Below are positions 40,866-49,197 of a stretch of 64,000 nucleotides of DNA, piece after piece. The stretch covers positions 806,001 to 870,000 of the forward strand of contig NZ_JAPZBC010000001.1 in NCBI RefSeq assembly GCF_027460265.1, in the 5' to 3' direction. The first letter of the stretch is position 1. Every line of letters starts with the position of its first letter. The notes beneath the pieces were generated by a model, which did not search any database, was not told the DNA's origin, and saw only the letters and a program-made list of their open reading frames with translations. Made by a program: the position numbers and the translations under genes. This stretch comes from Streptomyces sp. WMMC940. GTDB lineage: Bacteria > Actinomycetota > Actinomycetes > Streptomycetales > Streptomycetaceae.

Positions 40866-41738
40866 TCAGACGACAGGCGGTCGGCCCAGTCGCGTCAGTC
40901 GCCACACGGTACGCCACTTCATGGGACGGCGCGGCCCGCACGGGGTGGTCCAGCCTTCCTTGAAGCCGCCGAACCAGGCCTTGAGCGCCGCGGCCGAGGG
41001 CCGCCTGAGGAGCGTGAGCAGGATCCACACCCCGAGGTAGACGGGCACCAGGGGGGCGGGCAGGTTGCGACGGGCCAGCCACACCCTGTTGCGGGCGACC
41101 ATGCGGTGGTAGACCGCGTGCCGGGACGGCGGCGTCGTCGGGTGGTGCAGCACCATGTCGGAGCGGTAGTCGATCATCCAGCCGGCGTCGAGGGCCCGCC
41201 AGGCGAGGTCGGTCTCCTCGTGCGCGTAGAAGAACTCGTCCGGCAGGCCGCCGACCTGTTCCAGCACCTTCGTGCGGACGGCGTTGGCACCGCCGAGGAA
41301 GGTCGTGACGCGCGAGGAGCGCATCGGGTCGGACGCCCGCAGCCGCGGGACGTGCCGGCGCTGGGTGAGACCGGTGTCCGGGTCGGCGATGCGGAAGCTG
41401 ACGATCCCGAGGGCGGGGTCCTCCTCGAACGCCCGGCGCACCAGCTCGGCGGTGTCGCTGTTCGGCAGCAATCCGTCGTCGTCGAGGAAGAGCAGCACGT
41501 CCACGTCGCCGCCGCCCGGCCCGAACGCCTCGATGCCGACGTTGCGGCCGCCCGGGATGCCCAGGTTCTCGGGCAGGTCGACGGTGCGCACCCCGTCGGG
41601 CACGCCCGTGACGGGGGCGCCGTTACCGACGACGACCACCTCGACGGGGTCGCCGTCCTGCTTGGCGACCGAGTCGATGAGAGCGCGCAGGTCGTCGGGC
41701 CGGTTGCCCATGGTGATGATGACGGCACCGAGCTTCAT
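40866..41738 (-). CDS. Glycosyltransferase family 2
   Basis: 290-aa GT-A-fold enzyme. It has AVIITMGNRPDDLRALIDSV (nucleotide start), LGIPGGRNVGIEA and the DxD-type LFLDDDGLLP. GGLPDEFFYAHEETDLAWRAL is the acceptor/base region, as in rhamnosyltransferase-like WcaA/RfbF relatives. A C-terminal amphipathic or single membrane stretch (LVPVYLGVWILLTLL) ties it to the membrane. It presumably adds sugars to the CDP-alcohol-derived product before export. ATG 41738 with GAGGTGA upstream. Confidence 0.88.
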   Translation of the reverse strand: MKLGAVIITMGNRPDDLRALIDSVAKQDGDPVEVVVVGNGAPVTGVPDGVRTVDLPENLGIPGGRNVGIEAFGPGGGDVDVLLFLDDDGLLPNSDTAELVRRAFEEDPALGIVSFRIADPDTGLTQRRHVPRLRASDPMRSSRVTTFLGGANAVRTKVLEQVGGLPDEFFYAHEETDLAWRALDAGWMIDYRSDMVLHHPTTPPSRHAVYHRMVARNRVWLARRNLPAPLVPVYLGVWILLTLLRRPSAAALKAWFGGFKEGWTTPCGPRRPMKWRTVWRLTRLGRPPVV

Positions 41739-41743
41739 ACGGC

Positions 41744-42523
41744 TCACCTCAGCCTGCTGGAGACGAGGATGGACACCAGGTGCAGAACCGTCTGCAGCAG
41801 CGCGATGCCGGCCAGCACGGCGACGCCCAGCCGGGAGAAGAACAGGTCCCCCTGGATCTGGTCGAGGATCGCCAGCACCAGGATCAGCAGGGACGCCTCG
41901 ATACCGAGGACCAGCCGGTGGAACTTCAGCGCCGCGGCGGCCCGGCGGGCGAGCGCCATGCCGGACGAGCGCGGCTCGGCCGCCGCGTCCTTGACCGGCT
42001 CCATCCCTGCCTGGTGCCGGGCGACGCCGACCAGGTCGGTCTCGGCCTTGATCAGGATCGCGCCGAGCGCGGCGAGCGTGCCGAGGAAGGCCCAGAGCCA
42101 GTCGATCCGGCCGCCGCCCCACAGGTCCGCGGCGCGCAGGCCGAAGCCGACGAGGACGGCCGCGTCGCACAGGTAGGCACCGACCCGGTCCAGGTACACG
42201 CCGGACAGGGAGTACTGCTTCTTCCAGCGGGCGACCTCCCCGTCCACGCAGTCCAGAAGCAGGTAGAGCTGGACCATCACCACGCCGAGGACGGCGCCCC
42301 AGATGCCCGGCACCAGCAGGGCCGGCAGCGCCAGGACCCCGGCCAGGGTCATCAGGTACGTCAGCTGGTTCGGCGTGACCTTGGTGCCGACCAGGACGCG
42401 GGTGATGCGCAGGGAGATCTCGCGCATGTACAGGCGGCCGCCCCAGTGCTCGCCACTGCGCCGGTCCTTGACACCCGCGGGGTGGACGACCGGACGGAGC
42501 TCAGCTACGGATGGTCTTGGCAT
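41744..42523 (-). CDS. CDP-alcohol phosphatidyltransferase, atypical motif
   Basis: 259-aa integral membrane transferase. The CDP-alcohol signature D-x2-D-G-x2-A-R-x8-G-x3-D is present (LLDCVDGEVARWKKQYSLSG then VYLDRVGA). The fourth Asp, normally three residues after the third, is Ala; an Asp occurs four residues later (YLCD). It has roughly six hydrophobic helices. It would move a phospho-alcohol from CDP to a lipid or polyol acceptor. It overlaps the dehydrogenase gene by 23 nt, and the glycosyltransferase follows after 5 nt. Confidence 0.85.
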   Translation of the reverse strand: MPRPSVAELRPVVHPAGVKDRRSGEHWGGRLYMREISLRITRVLVGTKVTPNQLTYLMTLAGVLALPALLVPGIWGAVLGVVMVQLYLLLDCVDGEVARWKKQYSLSGVYLDRVGAYLCDAAVLVGFGLRAADLWGGGRIDWLWAFLGTLAALGAILIKAETDLVGVARHQAGMEPVKDAAAEPRSSGMALARRAAAALKFHRLVLGIEASLLILVLAILDQIQGDLFFSRLGVAVLAGIALLQTVLHLVSILVSSRLR

Positions 42524-43565
42524 AGTCGGCGTACGCGTCCCTGATCTGGTCGGTGGACAGGTCGAGGTGCTCGAGGATGGTGAACCGCCCGGGCCGGGTC
42601 TGCGGGGCGTACTCCACGGCCCGGACGAACTCGTCGGCGGAGAAGCCGATGTCCTCGGGGAGGACCGGCAGCCCGTGCCTGCGCAGGACCTCGGCGAACA
42701 GACCGGCCTCCTCCTCCGCGCCGCGCAGGTGCATCGCGAAGGCGGCGCCCAGCCCGACCTGCTCGCCGTGGCTGGCGGCGCGCTTGGGGTAGAGCAGGTC
42801 GAAGGCGTGGCTGATCTCGTGGCAGGCACCGGAGGACGGGCGGGAGTCACCGCTGATCGACATGGCGATGCCGGAGAGCACCAGCGCCTCCGCGAGCACC
42901 GTCAGGAACTCGTCGTCGCCGACGCCCCCCGGGTGGCGGAGCACGGCCTCGCCGGCGGTGCGGGCCATCGCGGCGGCCAGGCCGTCGACGGACTCCCCGG
43001 TGACCTTGCGGGAGAGCTCCCAGTCGGCGATCGCGGAGATGTTGGAGATCGCGTCGCCGATCCCGGAGCGGACGAACCGGACCGGGGCCGCACGCACCAC
43101 GTCGAGGTCGATCACCATGGCGATCGGCGCGGGGACGCCGTAGGAGCCGCGGCCGTTGTCGTTGTCCAGGATGGAGATCGGCGAGCACAGACCGTCGTGC
43201 GCCAGGTTGGTGGCGACGGCGACCATGGGCAGCCCGACCCGCGCCGCGGCGTACTTCGCCACGTCGATGATCTTGCCCCCGCCGAGGCCGACGACCGCGT
43301 CGTAGCGGCGCTTGCCCTTGATGTCGTCGGCCAGCTTGACCGCCGAGTCGATGGTGCCGTCCGCGACCTCGTACCAGTCGGCGCCGGGCAGCACCGGTGC
43401 CAGCCGCTCGCGCAGGGCCTGGCCCGAGCCGTTGCTGATCGCGAACGCCAGCTCGCCCGACGCGGAGATGCGCTGGTCGGCCAGCAGGCCGGCCAGATCG
43501 TCCATCGCGCCGCAGCTGACGTCGACGACGACCGGCGACGGAATGAGCCGGGTCAGTACTGGCAC
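42501..43565 (-). CDS. Iron-containing alcohol dehydrogenase, sn-glycerol-1-phosphate dehydrogenase-like
   Basis: 354-aa dehydrogenase. The NAD loop GLGGGKIIDVAKYAA is at about 93-107. NLAHDGLCSP (about 120-129) is the HDG-x-x-SP signature seen in archaeal G1P dehydrogenase and bacterial AraM. Metal ligands are probably Asp171 (GIGDAIS), His253 (CHEISHAFD) and His266 (SHGEQVG). The predicted reaction is reduction of dihydroxyacetone phosphate to sn-glycerol-1-phosphate, or of a related keto-phosphate. Coupled with a cytidylyltransferase and two CDP-alcohol transferases, it would supply the activated alcohol. GTG start, 13-nt overlap with the upstream gene. Confidence 0.87.
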   Translation of the reverse strand: MPVLTRLIPSPVVVDVSCGAMDDLAGLLADQRISASGELAFAISNGSGQALRERLAPVLPGADWYEVADGTIDSAVKLADDIKGKRRYDAVVGLGGGKIIDVAKYAAARVGLPMVAVATNLAHDGLCSPISILDNDNGRGSYGVPAPIAMVIDLDVVRAAPVRFVRSGIGDAISNISAIADWELSRKVTGESVDGLAAAMARTAGEAVLRHPGGVGDDEFLTVLAEALVLSGIAMSISGDSRPSSGACHEISHAFDLLYPKRAASHGEQVGLGAAFAMHLRGAEEEAGLFAEVLRRHGLPVLPEDIGFSADEFVRAVEYAPQTRPGRFTILEHLDLSTDQIRDAYADYAKTIRS

Positions 43566-44290
43566 GCGATCTCCCGGCTCTTCGCGAGGTCGTCGTGGTT
43601 GTCGATCTCGACCCAGCTGACGTCGCCGATCGGCGCCGTATCGATCCGGAAGCCGCGGTTCACCAGCTCCTGGTAGCCGTCCTCGTAGTAGAGGTCGGGG
43701 TCGCGCTCGAAGGTGGCCTGCAGCGCGTCGGCGAGCTCCTCGGCGGCCTCGGGCTCGATGAGGGTGACACCGATGTACTCACCGGTGGCGCCGGCCGGGT
43801 CCATCAGCTTGGTGATCCGCCGGACGCCCTGGCCGTCGGCGGTGATGACCTTCATCTCCTCGTCGGCGAGCTGCTTGACCGTGTCGAGGGCGAGGATGAT
43901 CCGCCGGCCGTCGCCGCGGGCGGCGAGCAGGGTCTTCTCGACGGAGACCGGATGCACGGTGTCGCCGTTGGCGAGGATCACGCCGCGCCTGAGCACGTCG
44001 CGGGCGCACCACAGGGAGTAGGCGTTGTTCCACTCCTCGGCCTTGTCGTTGTCGATCAGGGTGAGCTTCAGGCCGTACGTGGCCTCCAGCTGGTCCTTGC
44101 GCGCGTACACGGCCTCCTTGCGGTAGCCGACGACGACGGCGACCTCGGTGAGGCCGATCTCGCTGAAGTTCTTCAGCGTCAGGTCGAGGACCGAGAGGTC
44201 CCCGTTCACGGGCACGAGGGCCTTCGGAAGGGTGTCGGTGTAGGGGCGCAGACGCCGTCCGGCACCGGCAGCCAGAACAAGGCCGATCAT
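43553..44290 (-). CDS. Nucleotidyltransferase, LicC/choline-phosphate-cytidylyltransferase-like
   Basis: 245-aa NTP transferase. The nucleotide motif is VLAAGAGRRLRPYTDTLPKAL, followed by GYRKEAVYARKDQLEATYG and DKAEEWNNAYSLWCARD (the NN-x-Y/SL segment common in LicC-type enzymes). VILANGDTVHP holds the metal Asp and SWVEIDNHDDLAKSRE the second acidic pair. It would form a CDP- (or NDP-) alcohol from the phospho-alcohol made by the dehydrogenase. ATGA overlap with the upstream gene. Confidence 0.87.
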   Translation of the reverse strand: MIGLVLAAGAGRRLRPYTDTLPKALVPVNGDLSVLDLTLKNFSEIGLTEVAVVVGYRKEAVYARKDQLEATYGLKLTLIDNDKAEEWNNAYSLWCARDVLRRGVILANGDTVHPVSVEKTLLAARGDGRRIILALDTVKQLADEEMKVITADGQGVRRITKLMDPAGATGEYIGVTLIEPEAAEELADALQATFERDPDLYYEDGYQELVNRGFRIDTAPIGDVSWVEIDNHDDLAKSREIACQY

Positions 44291-46164
44291 GCGGGTTCTC
44301 CTTCGTCGTGTACGGCGGGTGCTCCGGAGGAGACCCAGAAGCGGACGGACTCCGCGACCACCACGAGTGCCACGGCGACCGCGAGGACCGTCAGCGCGAT
44401 CGTGAACTGCGGGGCGCCGAGCAGGGTGGCCAGCAGCGCGACCGCCAGGGTCCGCCCCTCGTGCCCGCCGACCGCCCGGACCAGCCAGTGCGGGGGCGCG
44501 CCGGTGCCCCCGCGGATGCGGTACACCGTGTCGTAGTGATGGTAGGCGACCGCGGCCACCAGGCCGAATGCCGCGGGAAGGGCCCCGTTCACGTCCGCCA
44601 GGGCGGCCAGGATCAGGATCGTGCCGTACTCCGCGGCGCGGAAGACCGGGGGCACCAGCCAGTCGAGGGCTCCCTTGAGCGGGCGCGCGACGGCCAGGCC
44701 GGAGATGAGGGCGTAGGCCAGCGCGGCGACGGCCGTCCAGGGGCTGCCGTAGGGGGCGAGCCACGCGGTGAGGGTGACCGCCGCGGCGCCGGTCGCGGCG
44801 ATCGCCGGCGGGGCCAGCGCCGGCAGCCGGCGGGCCACGCCCCGGAACGCGGCGGCGAAGGCCTCCGCCAGGGGACCGGAGTCGGCGAGGTCGGCGAGCG
44901 CCTGTGCGGCGCGGTCGGTCCTGCGGGCCCTGCGGGTGAGCGAGCGCAGCACCCTGCCCGCCGTGGTGTACGCGGCGGCGAGGGCGCAGCCGACCAGCAG
45001 GGCGTAGAAGACGATCCGGGGGGTGGTGACGGCGGTCAGCACCGCGATCATGGCCCAGCGCTCGCCGATCGGCAGCACGATCATGCGCCGGACCCAGACC
45101 GTCCAGCCGACGCTGTCGAGCCGGTCGGAGAGGGCGGCGGTGGGACTGGTGTTGCCGGCCGCGTCGTGGTTGGCCTCGTTGAAGGAGAAATCGACCACGT
45201 GGCGGCAGGTCTGCAGCACCATCGCGCCGAGCGCCAGGGCCCAGACGTCGTCCCCGCCGCGTGCGGCGCCGAGGGCGAGGCCCGCGTAGTACGCGTACTC
45301 CTTGGCCCGGTCGAAGGTGGCGTCGAGCCAGGCGCCGAGCGTCGAGTACTGCAGGGAGTAGCGGGCGAGCTGCCCGTCGGTGCAGTCGAGGACGAAGGAG
45401 AGGATCAGCAGCACGCCGGCGGCGACGAAGCCGCCCCGGGTGCCGGTGGCCGCGGCGGCGGCCGCTATGAGCGCGGTGACCAGCGAGGCGGTGGTGACCT
45501 GGTTCGGGGTCAGCCCGCGCCGTGCGCACCAGCGGGCGAGGTAGCGCGAGTACGGGCTGATGCAGAAGGTCGTGAAGAACCCGTCCCGCGCCTTCACCGC
45601 GGACCGCAGCCGGACGGCCTCGTCGTCGACGGCCGCCACGGCCTGCCGGGCCTCGTTGCGGTCCTGGGGGTCGCCGGGCACGGTCGCGACGAGGGTGCCC
45701 AGCTCGGGGCGGTGCGGAGCGACGCCCTCGGCGGCGAGGGCGACCGCGACGAGGTCCGGGACGACGTCGACCCGGGCGGAGTGGGTGTCCGTGGTCGCGG
45801 CGCCGGAGGACGCGCCGTCCTGCGACGACCGCACGGTGGGCCGCTCGGCCGCCGGTCGCGGGCCGGCGGCGGCCTCCCGCAGGGCCGCCAGCAGGGCGGC
45901 GCGTGCCTCGGGCCGGGCCGTGGCCGCGCCGGGGATCGCGGCGACCGGGAAGCGGGGGTCCGTCAGACCGAGGCGGAGGGCGTGGACGTGGCCGACGAAG
46001 CGCGGGTCGACGAGCGCGGCCCGCTCGGCGGCCGGGACCGCCGCGAGCAGGTCGGCCGCCTCGTCGGCCCCGGACGCGATGCGTACGTCGAAGCCCAGCG
46101 ACCGCAGATCGCCCTCGAGCGGCGATCCGGGTACCGGCGGACCGGTGAGGATGGCGGTCGACAG
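44287..46164 (-). CDS. DUF5941/CDP-alcohol phosphatidyltransferase fusion, CTG start
   Basis: 625-aa protein. The first 150 residues (STAILTGPPVPGSPLEGDLR onwards) form the DUF5941-type soluble domain. A linker with GFFTTFCISPYSRYLARWCA leads into a multi-helix CDP-alcohol transferase with the intact motif DCTDGQLARYSLQYSTLGAW then LDATFDRAKEY. A second hydrophobic block fills the C-terminus. The conserved N-terminus begins at CTG 46164, with AAGGAG 9 nt upstream and an in-frame stop just before; the first ATG/GTG start (45834) would delete 110 conserved residues. It leads the envelope operon. Confidence 0.82.
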   Translation of the reverse strand: MSTAILTGPPVPGSPLEGDLRSLGFDVRIASGADEAADLLAAVPAAERAALVDPRFVGHVHALRLGLTDPRFPVAAIPGAATARPEARAALLAALREAAAGPRPAAERPTVRSSQDGASSGAATTDTHSARVDVVPDLVAVALAAEGVAPHRPELGTLVATVPGDPQDRNEARQAVAAVDDEAVRLRSAVKARDGFFTTFCISPYSRYLARWCARRGLTPNQVTTASLVTALIAAAAAATGTRGGFVAAGVLLILSFVLDCTDGQLARYSLQYSTLGAWLDATFDRAKEYAYYAGLALGAARGGDDVWALALGAMVLQTCRHVVDFSFNEANHDAAGNTSPTAALSDRLDSVGWTVWVRRMIVLPIGERWAMIAVLTAVTTPRIVFYALLVGCALAAAYTTAGRVLRSLTRRARRTDRAAQALADLADSGPLAEAFAAAFRGVARRLPALAPPAIAATGAAAVTLTAWLAPYGSPWTAVAALAYALISGLAVARPLKGALDWLVPPVFRAAEYGTILILAALADVNGALPAAFGLVAAVAYHHYDTVYRIRGGTGAPPHWLVRAVGGHEGRTLAVALLATLLGAPQFTIALTVLAVAVALVVVAESVRFWVSSGAPAVHDEGEPA

Positions 46165-46665
46165 ACGGACTCACTCCTTGGCGCTGATCAGATGGGTGGG
46201 CACGGCGGCTCGGCCCGGGACCGGGCGGCGGCACGTCGGCTGAGGCTATCGGATGTACGGAAGCGCGAGTTCACCGAGGTTTCCCGGTGAGGACGCTCCC
46301 GCTCGTCCCGCCGGCCACGTCCTCGGTCCGGGCTTCCCTTGCCCTGGACGGGGACCGGCCGCCGGTGCCGCGACCGAGATCATCATCGTCGATCAGTGGC
46401 CGACCCCACAAACCGCCCCGGGCGGCACCGGTGCCCCTGGCACCGCGTGGTGTCGAGTCCGCGTCGGCCGGCTGGCCGCCGCACCGCCCCGAGGCGGCCC
46501 CGCACCGAGCTGCCCCGGCGGCTGCCCAGCGCCCTGACCAGCTGACGTAACCGCAGGTCAGGATATATGACAACGGTGTTCAGCGTCGTGTTGCCCGGTA
46601 CCCCCCACCCGTAGTTGACTGGCCACTCGGGCAGATCGTTCACCGTGATCCGGGAGGCTTCTCGC
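46165..46665. other. Divergent intergenic region before zitB
   Basis: About 500 bp. On the minus strand TAGCCT near 46247 may be a -10 for the envelope operon. On the plus strand a 7-bp inverted repeat CCTGACC/GGTCAGG (46533-46562) and a Zur-box-like site precede zitB. No gene seen. Confidence 0.55.
46568..46582 (+). promoter_or_regulatory. Zur-box-like site upstream of zitB
   Basis: TGACAACGGTGTTCA is an imperfect 15-bp palindrome agreeing with the Streptomyces Zur box (TGAAAATGATTTTCA) at 11 of 15 positions. It ends 83 nt before the start. Zur is reported to activate zitB in S. coelicolor from such a site (from memory). TATATG directly upstream may belong to the promoter. Confidence 0.55.
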
Positions 46666-47607
46666 ATGGGGGCAGGGCACGACCACGGACACGCGCACGG
46701 CGGTCGCCCGCCGACGGGGACCGCGGCCGCCGCCCACCGGGGACGGCTGCGGGTCGCGCTGGCGATCACGCTGGGCGTGATGCTCCTGGAGATCGCCGGC
46801 GGTGTGCTGGCGGACTCGCTCGCCCTGATCGCCGACGCCGCCCACATGGCGACCGACGGTCTGGGCCTCGCCATGGCACTGCTCGCGATCCACTTCGCCG
46901 GCCGCCCGCCCGACGCGAAGCGCACCTTCGGCCTGGCCAGGGCCGAGATCCTGGCCGCCCTCGCGAACTGCGTGCTGCTGCTCGGCGTCGGCGGTTTCCT
47001 GCTGTACGAGGCGATCCAGCGCTTCATCACCCCGGCCGAGACCAAGGGCGGTGTCGCCATCACCTTCGCCCTCGTCGGTCTGGCCGCGAACGTGGTGTCG
47101 CTGTTCCTGCTGATGCGGGGGCAGAAGGAGAGCCTCAATGTGCGCGGCGCGTATCTGGAGGTCCTCGCGGACGCGCTCGGCTCCGTGGCGGTGCTGATCT
47201 CCTCGGCCGTCATCCTGGCGACCGGCTGGCAGGCCGCCGACCCGATCGCCTCGCTGCTGATCGGCCTGATGATCGTGCCGCGGACGGTGAAGCTGCTGCG
47301 GGAGACGCTGAACGTGCTGCTGGAGGCGGCGCCGAAGGACGTCGACATGGCCGAGGTCCGCGAGCACATCCAGGCCCTCCCCGGCGTCGTGGACGTGCAC
47401 GACCTGCACGCCTGGACCATCACCTCCGGGATGCCGGTCCTCTCCGCCCACGTGGTGGTGGCGCCCGGATTCCTGGACGCGGTGGGCCACGAGAGGATGC
47501 TGCACGAACTGCAGAGCTGCCTCGGCTCGCACTTCGACGTGGAGCACTGCACGTTCCAACTGGAGCCCGGCGGTCACGCCGCGCACGAGGCGGGCTACTG
47601 TCACTGA
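46666..47607 (+). CDS. zitB: Cation diffusion facilitator, zinc exporter
   Basis: 313-aa CDF transporter. A His-rich N-terminus (GHDHGHAHGG) precedes six membrane helices. The zinc-site residues are in DAAHMATDGLGLA (helix 2) and EVLADALGSVAVL (helix 5). The C-terminal cytoplasmic domain contains VVDVHDLHAWTITSG and ends with CH residues (VEHCTFQLE, GYCH). It exports Zn2+ by proton antiport. ATG 46666 has GGGAGG upstream. The neighbourhood and the Zur-like site support the zitB name. Confidence 0.9.
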   Translation: MGAGHDHGHAHGGRPPTGTAAAAHRGRLRVALAITLGVMLLEIAGGVLADSLALIADAAHMATDGLGLAMALLAIHFAGRPPDAKRTFGLARAEILAALANCVLLLGVGGFLLYEAIQRFITPAETKGGVAITFALVGLAANVVSLFLLMRGQKESLNVRGAYLEVLADALGSVAVLISSAVILATGWQAADPIASLLIGLMIVPRTVKLLRETLNVLLEAAPKDVDMAEVREHIQALPGVVDVHDLHAWTITSGMPVLSAHVVVAPGFLDAVGHERMLHELQSCLGSHFDVEHCTFQLEPGGHAAHEAGYCH

Positions 47608-47799
47608 GGGCTGCTGGACCGACGCAGCCGTGTCCGTGCGGGACCGAGAGGAGCTGAGGTTGATGACGGTCGCAGTCGACGCTGCCCTGCGCAGCCCCCG
47701 GTCCACCGTCGGCCTCCGGGTTCCCGGCCGCTCACCTTCCGTACGCTGACCTGATCCGTACGTCGGCCGGAGCCCGTCTCGTCCAAAAGGGTTCCCACA

Positions 47800-49053
47800 T
47801 TGTCCGACAACGCTTTCAACGACGCCTTCTTCGCCCTTCACCACGGGCTGCCCCGACAGGGTCCGGGCTCCGACGCCACCACCCGCCGGCTGCTGGGGCT
47901 CGCGGGCCCCGTCCCGTCGCGTCCGAGGGTCCTCGACCTCGGCTGCGGCCCCGGACGTGCCGCGCTGCTGCTGGCGGCCGAGGCAGGGGCCGAGGTCACG
48001 GCCGTCGACCTGCACGAGCCGTTTCTGGACGAGCTGAGGCAGGCCGCCCGGGCGCGCGGTCTCACCGACCGTATCCGTACCGTGAACGCCGACATGGGCG
48101 CGCTGCCCTTCCCCGACGGGTCGTTCGACCTGGTGTGGGCCGAGAGCTCGGCCTACGCGATCGGCTTCGCCACGGCGCTCGGGTCCTGGCGGCGCCTGCT
48201 CGCACCGGGCGGCACCCTGGTCCTCACCGAGTGCGAGTGGACCTGCGCCGAACCGAGCCCGTCCGTCCGCGCCTTCTGGGACGAGCACTGTCCGCTGCGG
48301 ACCACGGCGGCCAACGCCGCTGCGGCGGTCGACGCCGGCTATCGCGTCATCGGAGTGCACCGTCAGCCCGAGAGCGACTGGCAGGAGTACTACGGCCCGC
48401 TCGGCGACCGGGCCGCCGCCGTCGGCGCGGAGGGACGGACGCCGGCGACGGACGCCGCCCTGGAGGCCACCCGGGCGGAGATCGCGATGCGCCGTGACCA
48501 CGGCGCCGAGTACGGCTGCACCGGCTATGTGCTGCGGCCCGCCGACCCCCGCTGGCGGGTCCGCCCGGAGACGGACCCCGACCTCCCCGCCGTGCACGCC
48601 GTCAACGCGGCGGCCTTCCCCACGGACGGCGAGGCCGAGCTCGTGGACGCGCTGCGCCGGGACCCTTCGGCGTGGCTGCCGGGGCTCTCGTGGGTGGCCG
48701 AAGCGCCGGACGGCTCCGTCGCGGCGTACGCGCTGCTCACCCGGTGCCGGGTGGGCGGCGAGCCCGCGCTGGCGCTGGCCCCCTGCGCCACCGCGCCGCG
48801 GTACCAGGGGCAGGGCGCGGGCTCCGCGGTGATCCGGGCTGCGCTGGACGCCGCCCGGGTCCGGGGTGAACGGCTGGTCGTGGTGCTCGGCCATCCGGAG
48901 TACTACCCGAGGTTCGGTTTCGGGCGCGCTTCACGGCTCGGCATCCGGCCGGGCTTCGAGGTGTCCGACGAGGCGATGATGGCCCTGGTGCTGGACGGTT
49001 CCGACGCGGCGCCGCAGGGCATGATCACGTACCCGGAGGCGTTCGGGGTCTGA
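47800..49053 (+). CDS. Methyltransferase-GNAT acetyltransferase fusion
   Basis: 417-aa two-domain protein. Residues 1-250 form a SAM-dependent class I methyltransferase: VLDLGCGPGRAALLLAAEAG (motif I), VTAVDLHEPFLDEL, NADMGALPFPDGSFDLVWAE and LLAPGGTLVLTECEW. Residues about 260-417 form a GNAT N-acetyltransferase: VRPETDPDLPAVHAVNAAAF, ALAPCATAPRYQGQGAGSAV (acetyl-CoA loop) and HPEYYPRFGFGRAS. TTG start with AAGGG upstream. Both substrates are unknown; the fusion suggests two modifications of one small molecule or protein. Confidence 0.87.
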   Translation: MSDNAFNDAFFALHHGLPRQGPGSDATTRRLLGLAGPVPSRPRVLDLGCGPGRAALLLAAEAGAEVTAVDLHEPFLDELRQAARARGLTDRIRTVNADMGALPFPDGSFDLVWAESSAYAIGFATALGSWRRLLAPGGTLVLTECEWTCAEPSPSVRAFWDEHCPLRTTAANAAAAVDAGYRVIGVHRQPESDWQEYYGPLGDRAAAVGAEGRTPATDAALEATRAEIAMRRDHGAEYGCTGYVLRPADPRWRVRPETDPDLPAVHAVNAAAFPTDGEAELVDALRRDPSAWLPGLSWVAEAPDGSVAAYALLTRCRVGGEPALALAPCATAPRYQGQGAGSAVIRAALDAARVRGERLVVVLGHPEYYPRFGFGRASRLGIRPGFEVSDEAMMALVLDGSDAAPQGMITYPEAFGV

Positions 49054-49197
49054 GGAGTCCGAGCCGCCGTCCGTGCCCGCGTGCTCCCCGCACGACGGGC
49101 ACGGACATGCCCAGGGGCGGTGAAGTGCGGGCAAGCCGCTTTTGTACGGCAGACTGGGGGCGCCCCTCAGGGCCGAGGACCGAAGCGAAGGATGGCT

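Noticed and set aside
43553..46234. 893-codon single minus-strand frame joining the nucleotidyltransferase to upstream sequence
   Set aside because: Only the last 245 codons are the nucleotidyltransferase; the rest is an Arg/Gly/Pro-rich shadow of the DUF5941 gene in another frame.
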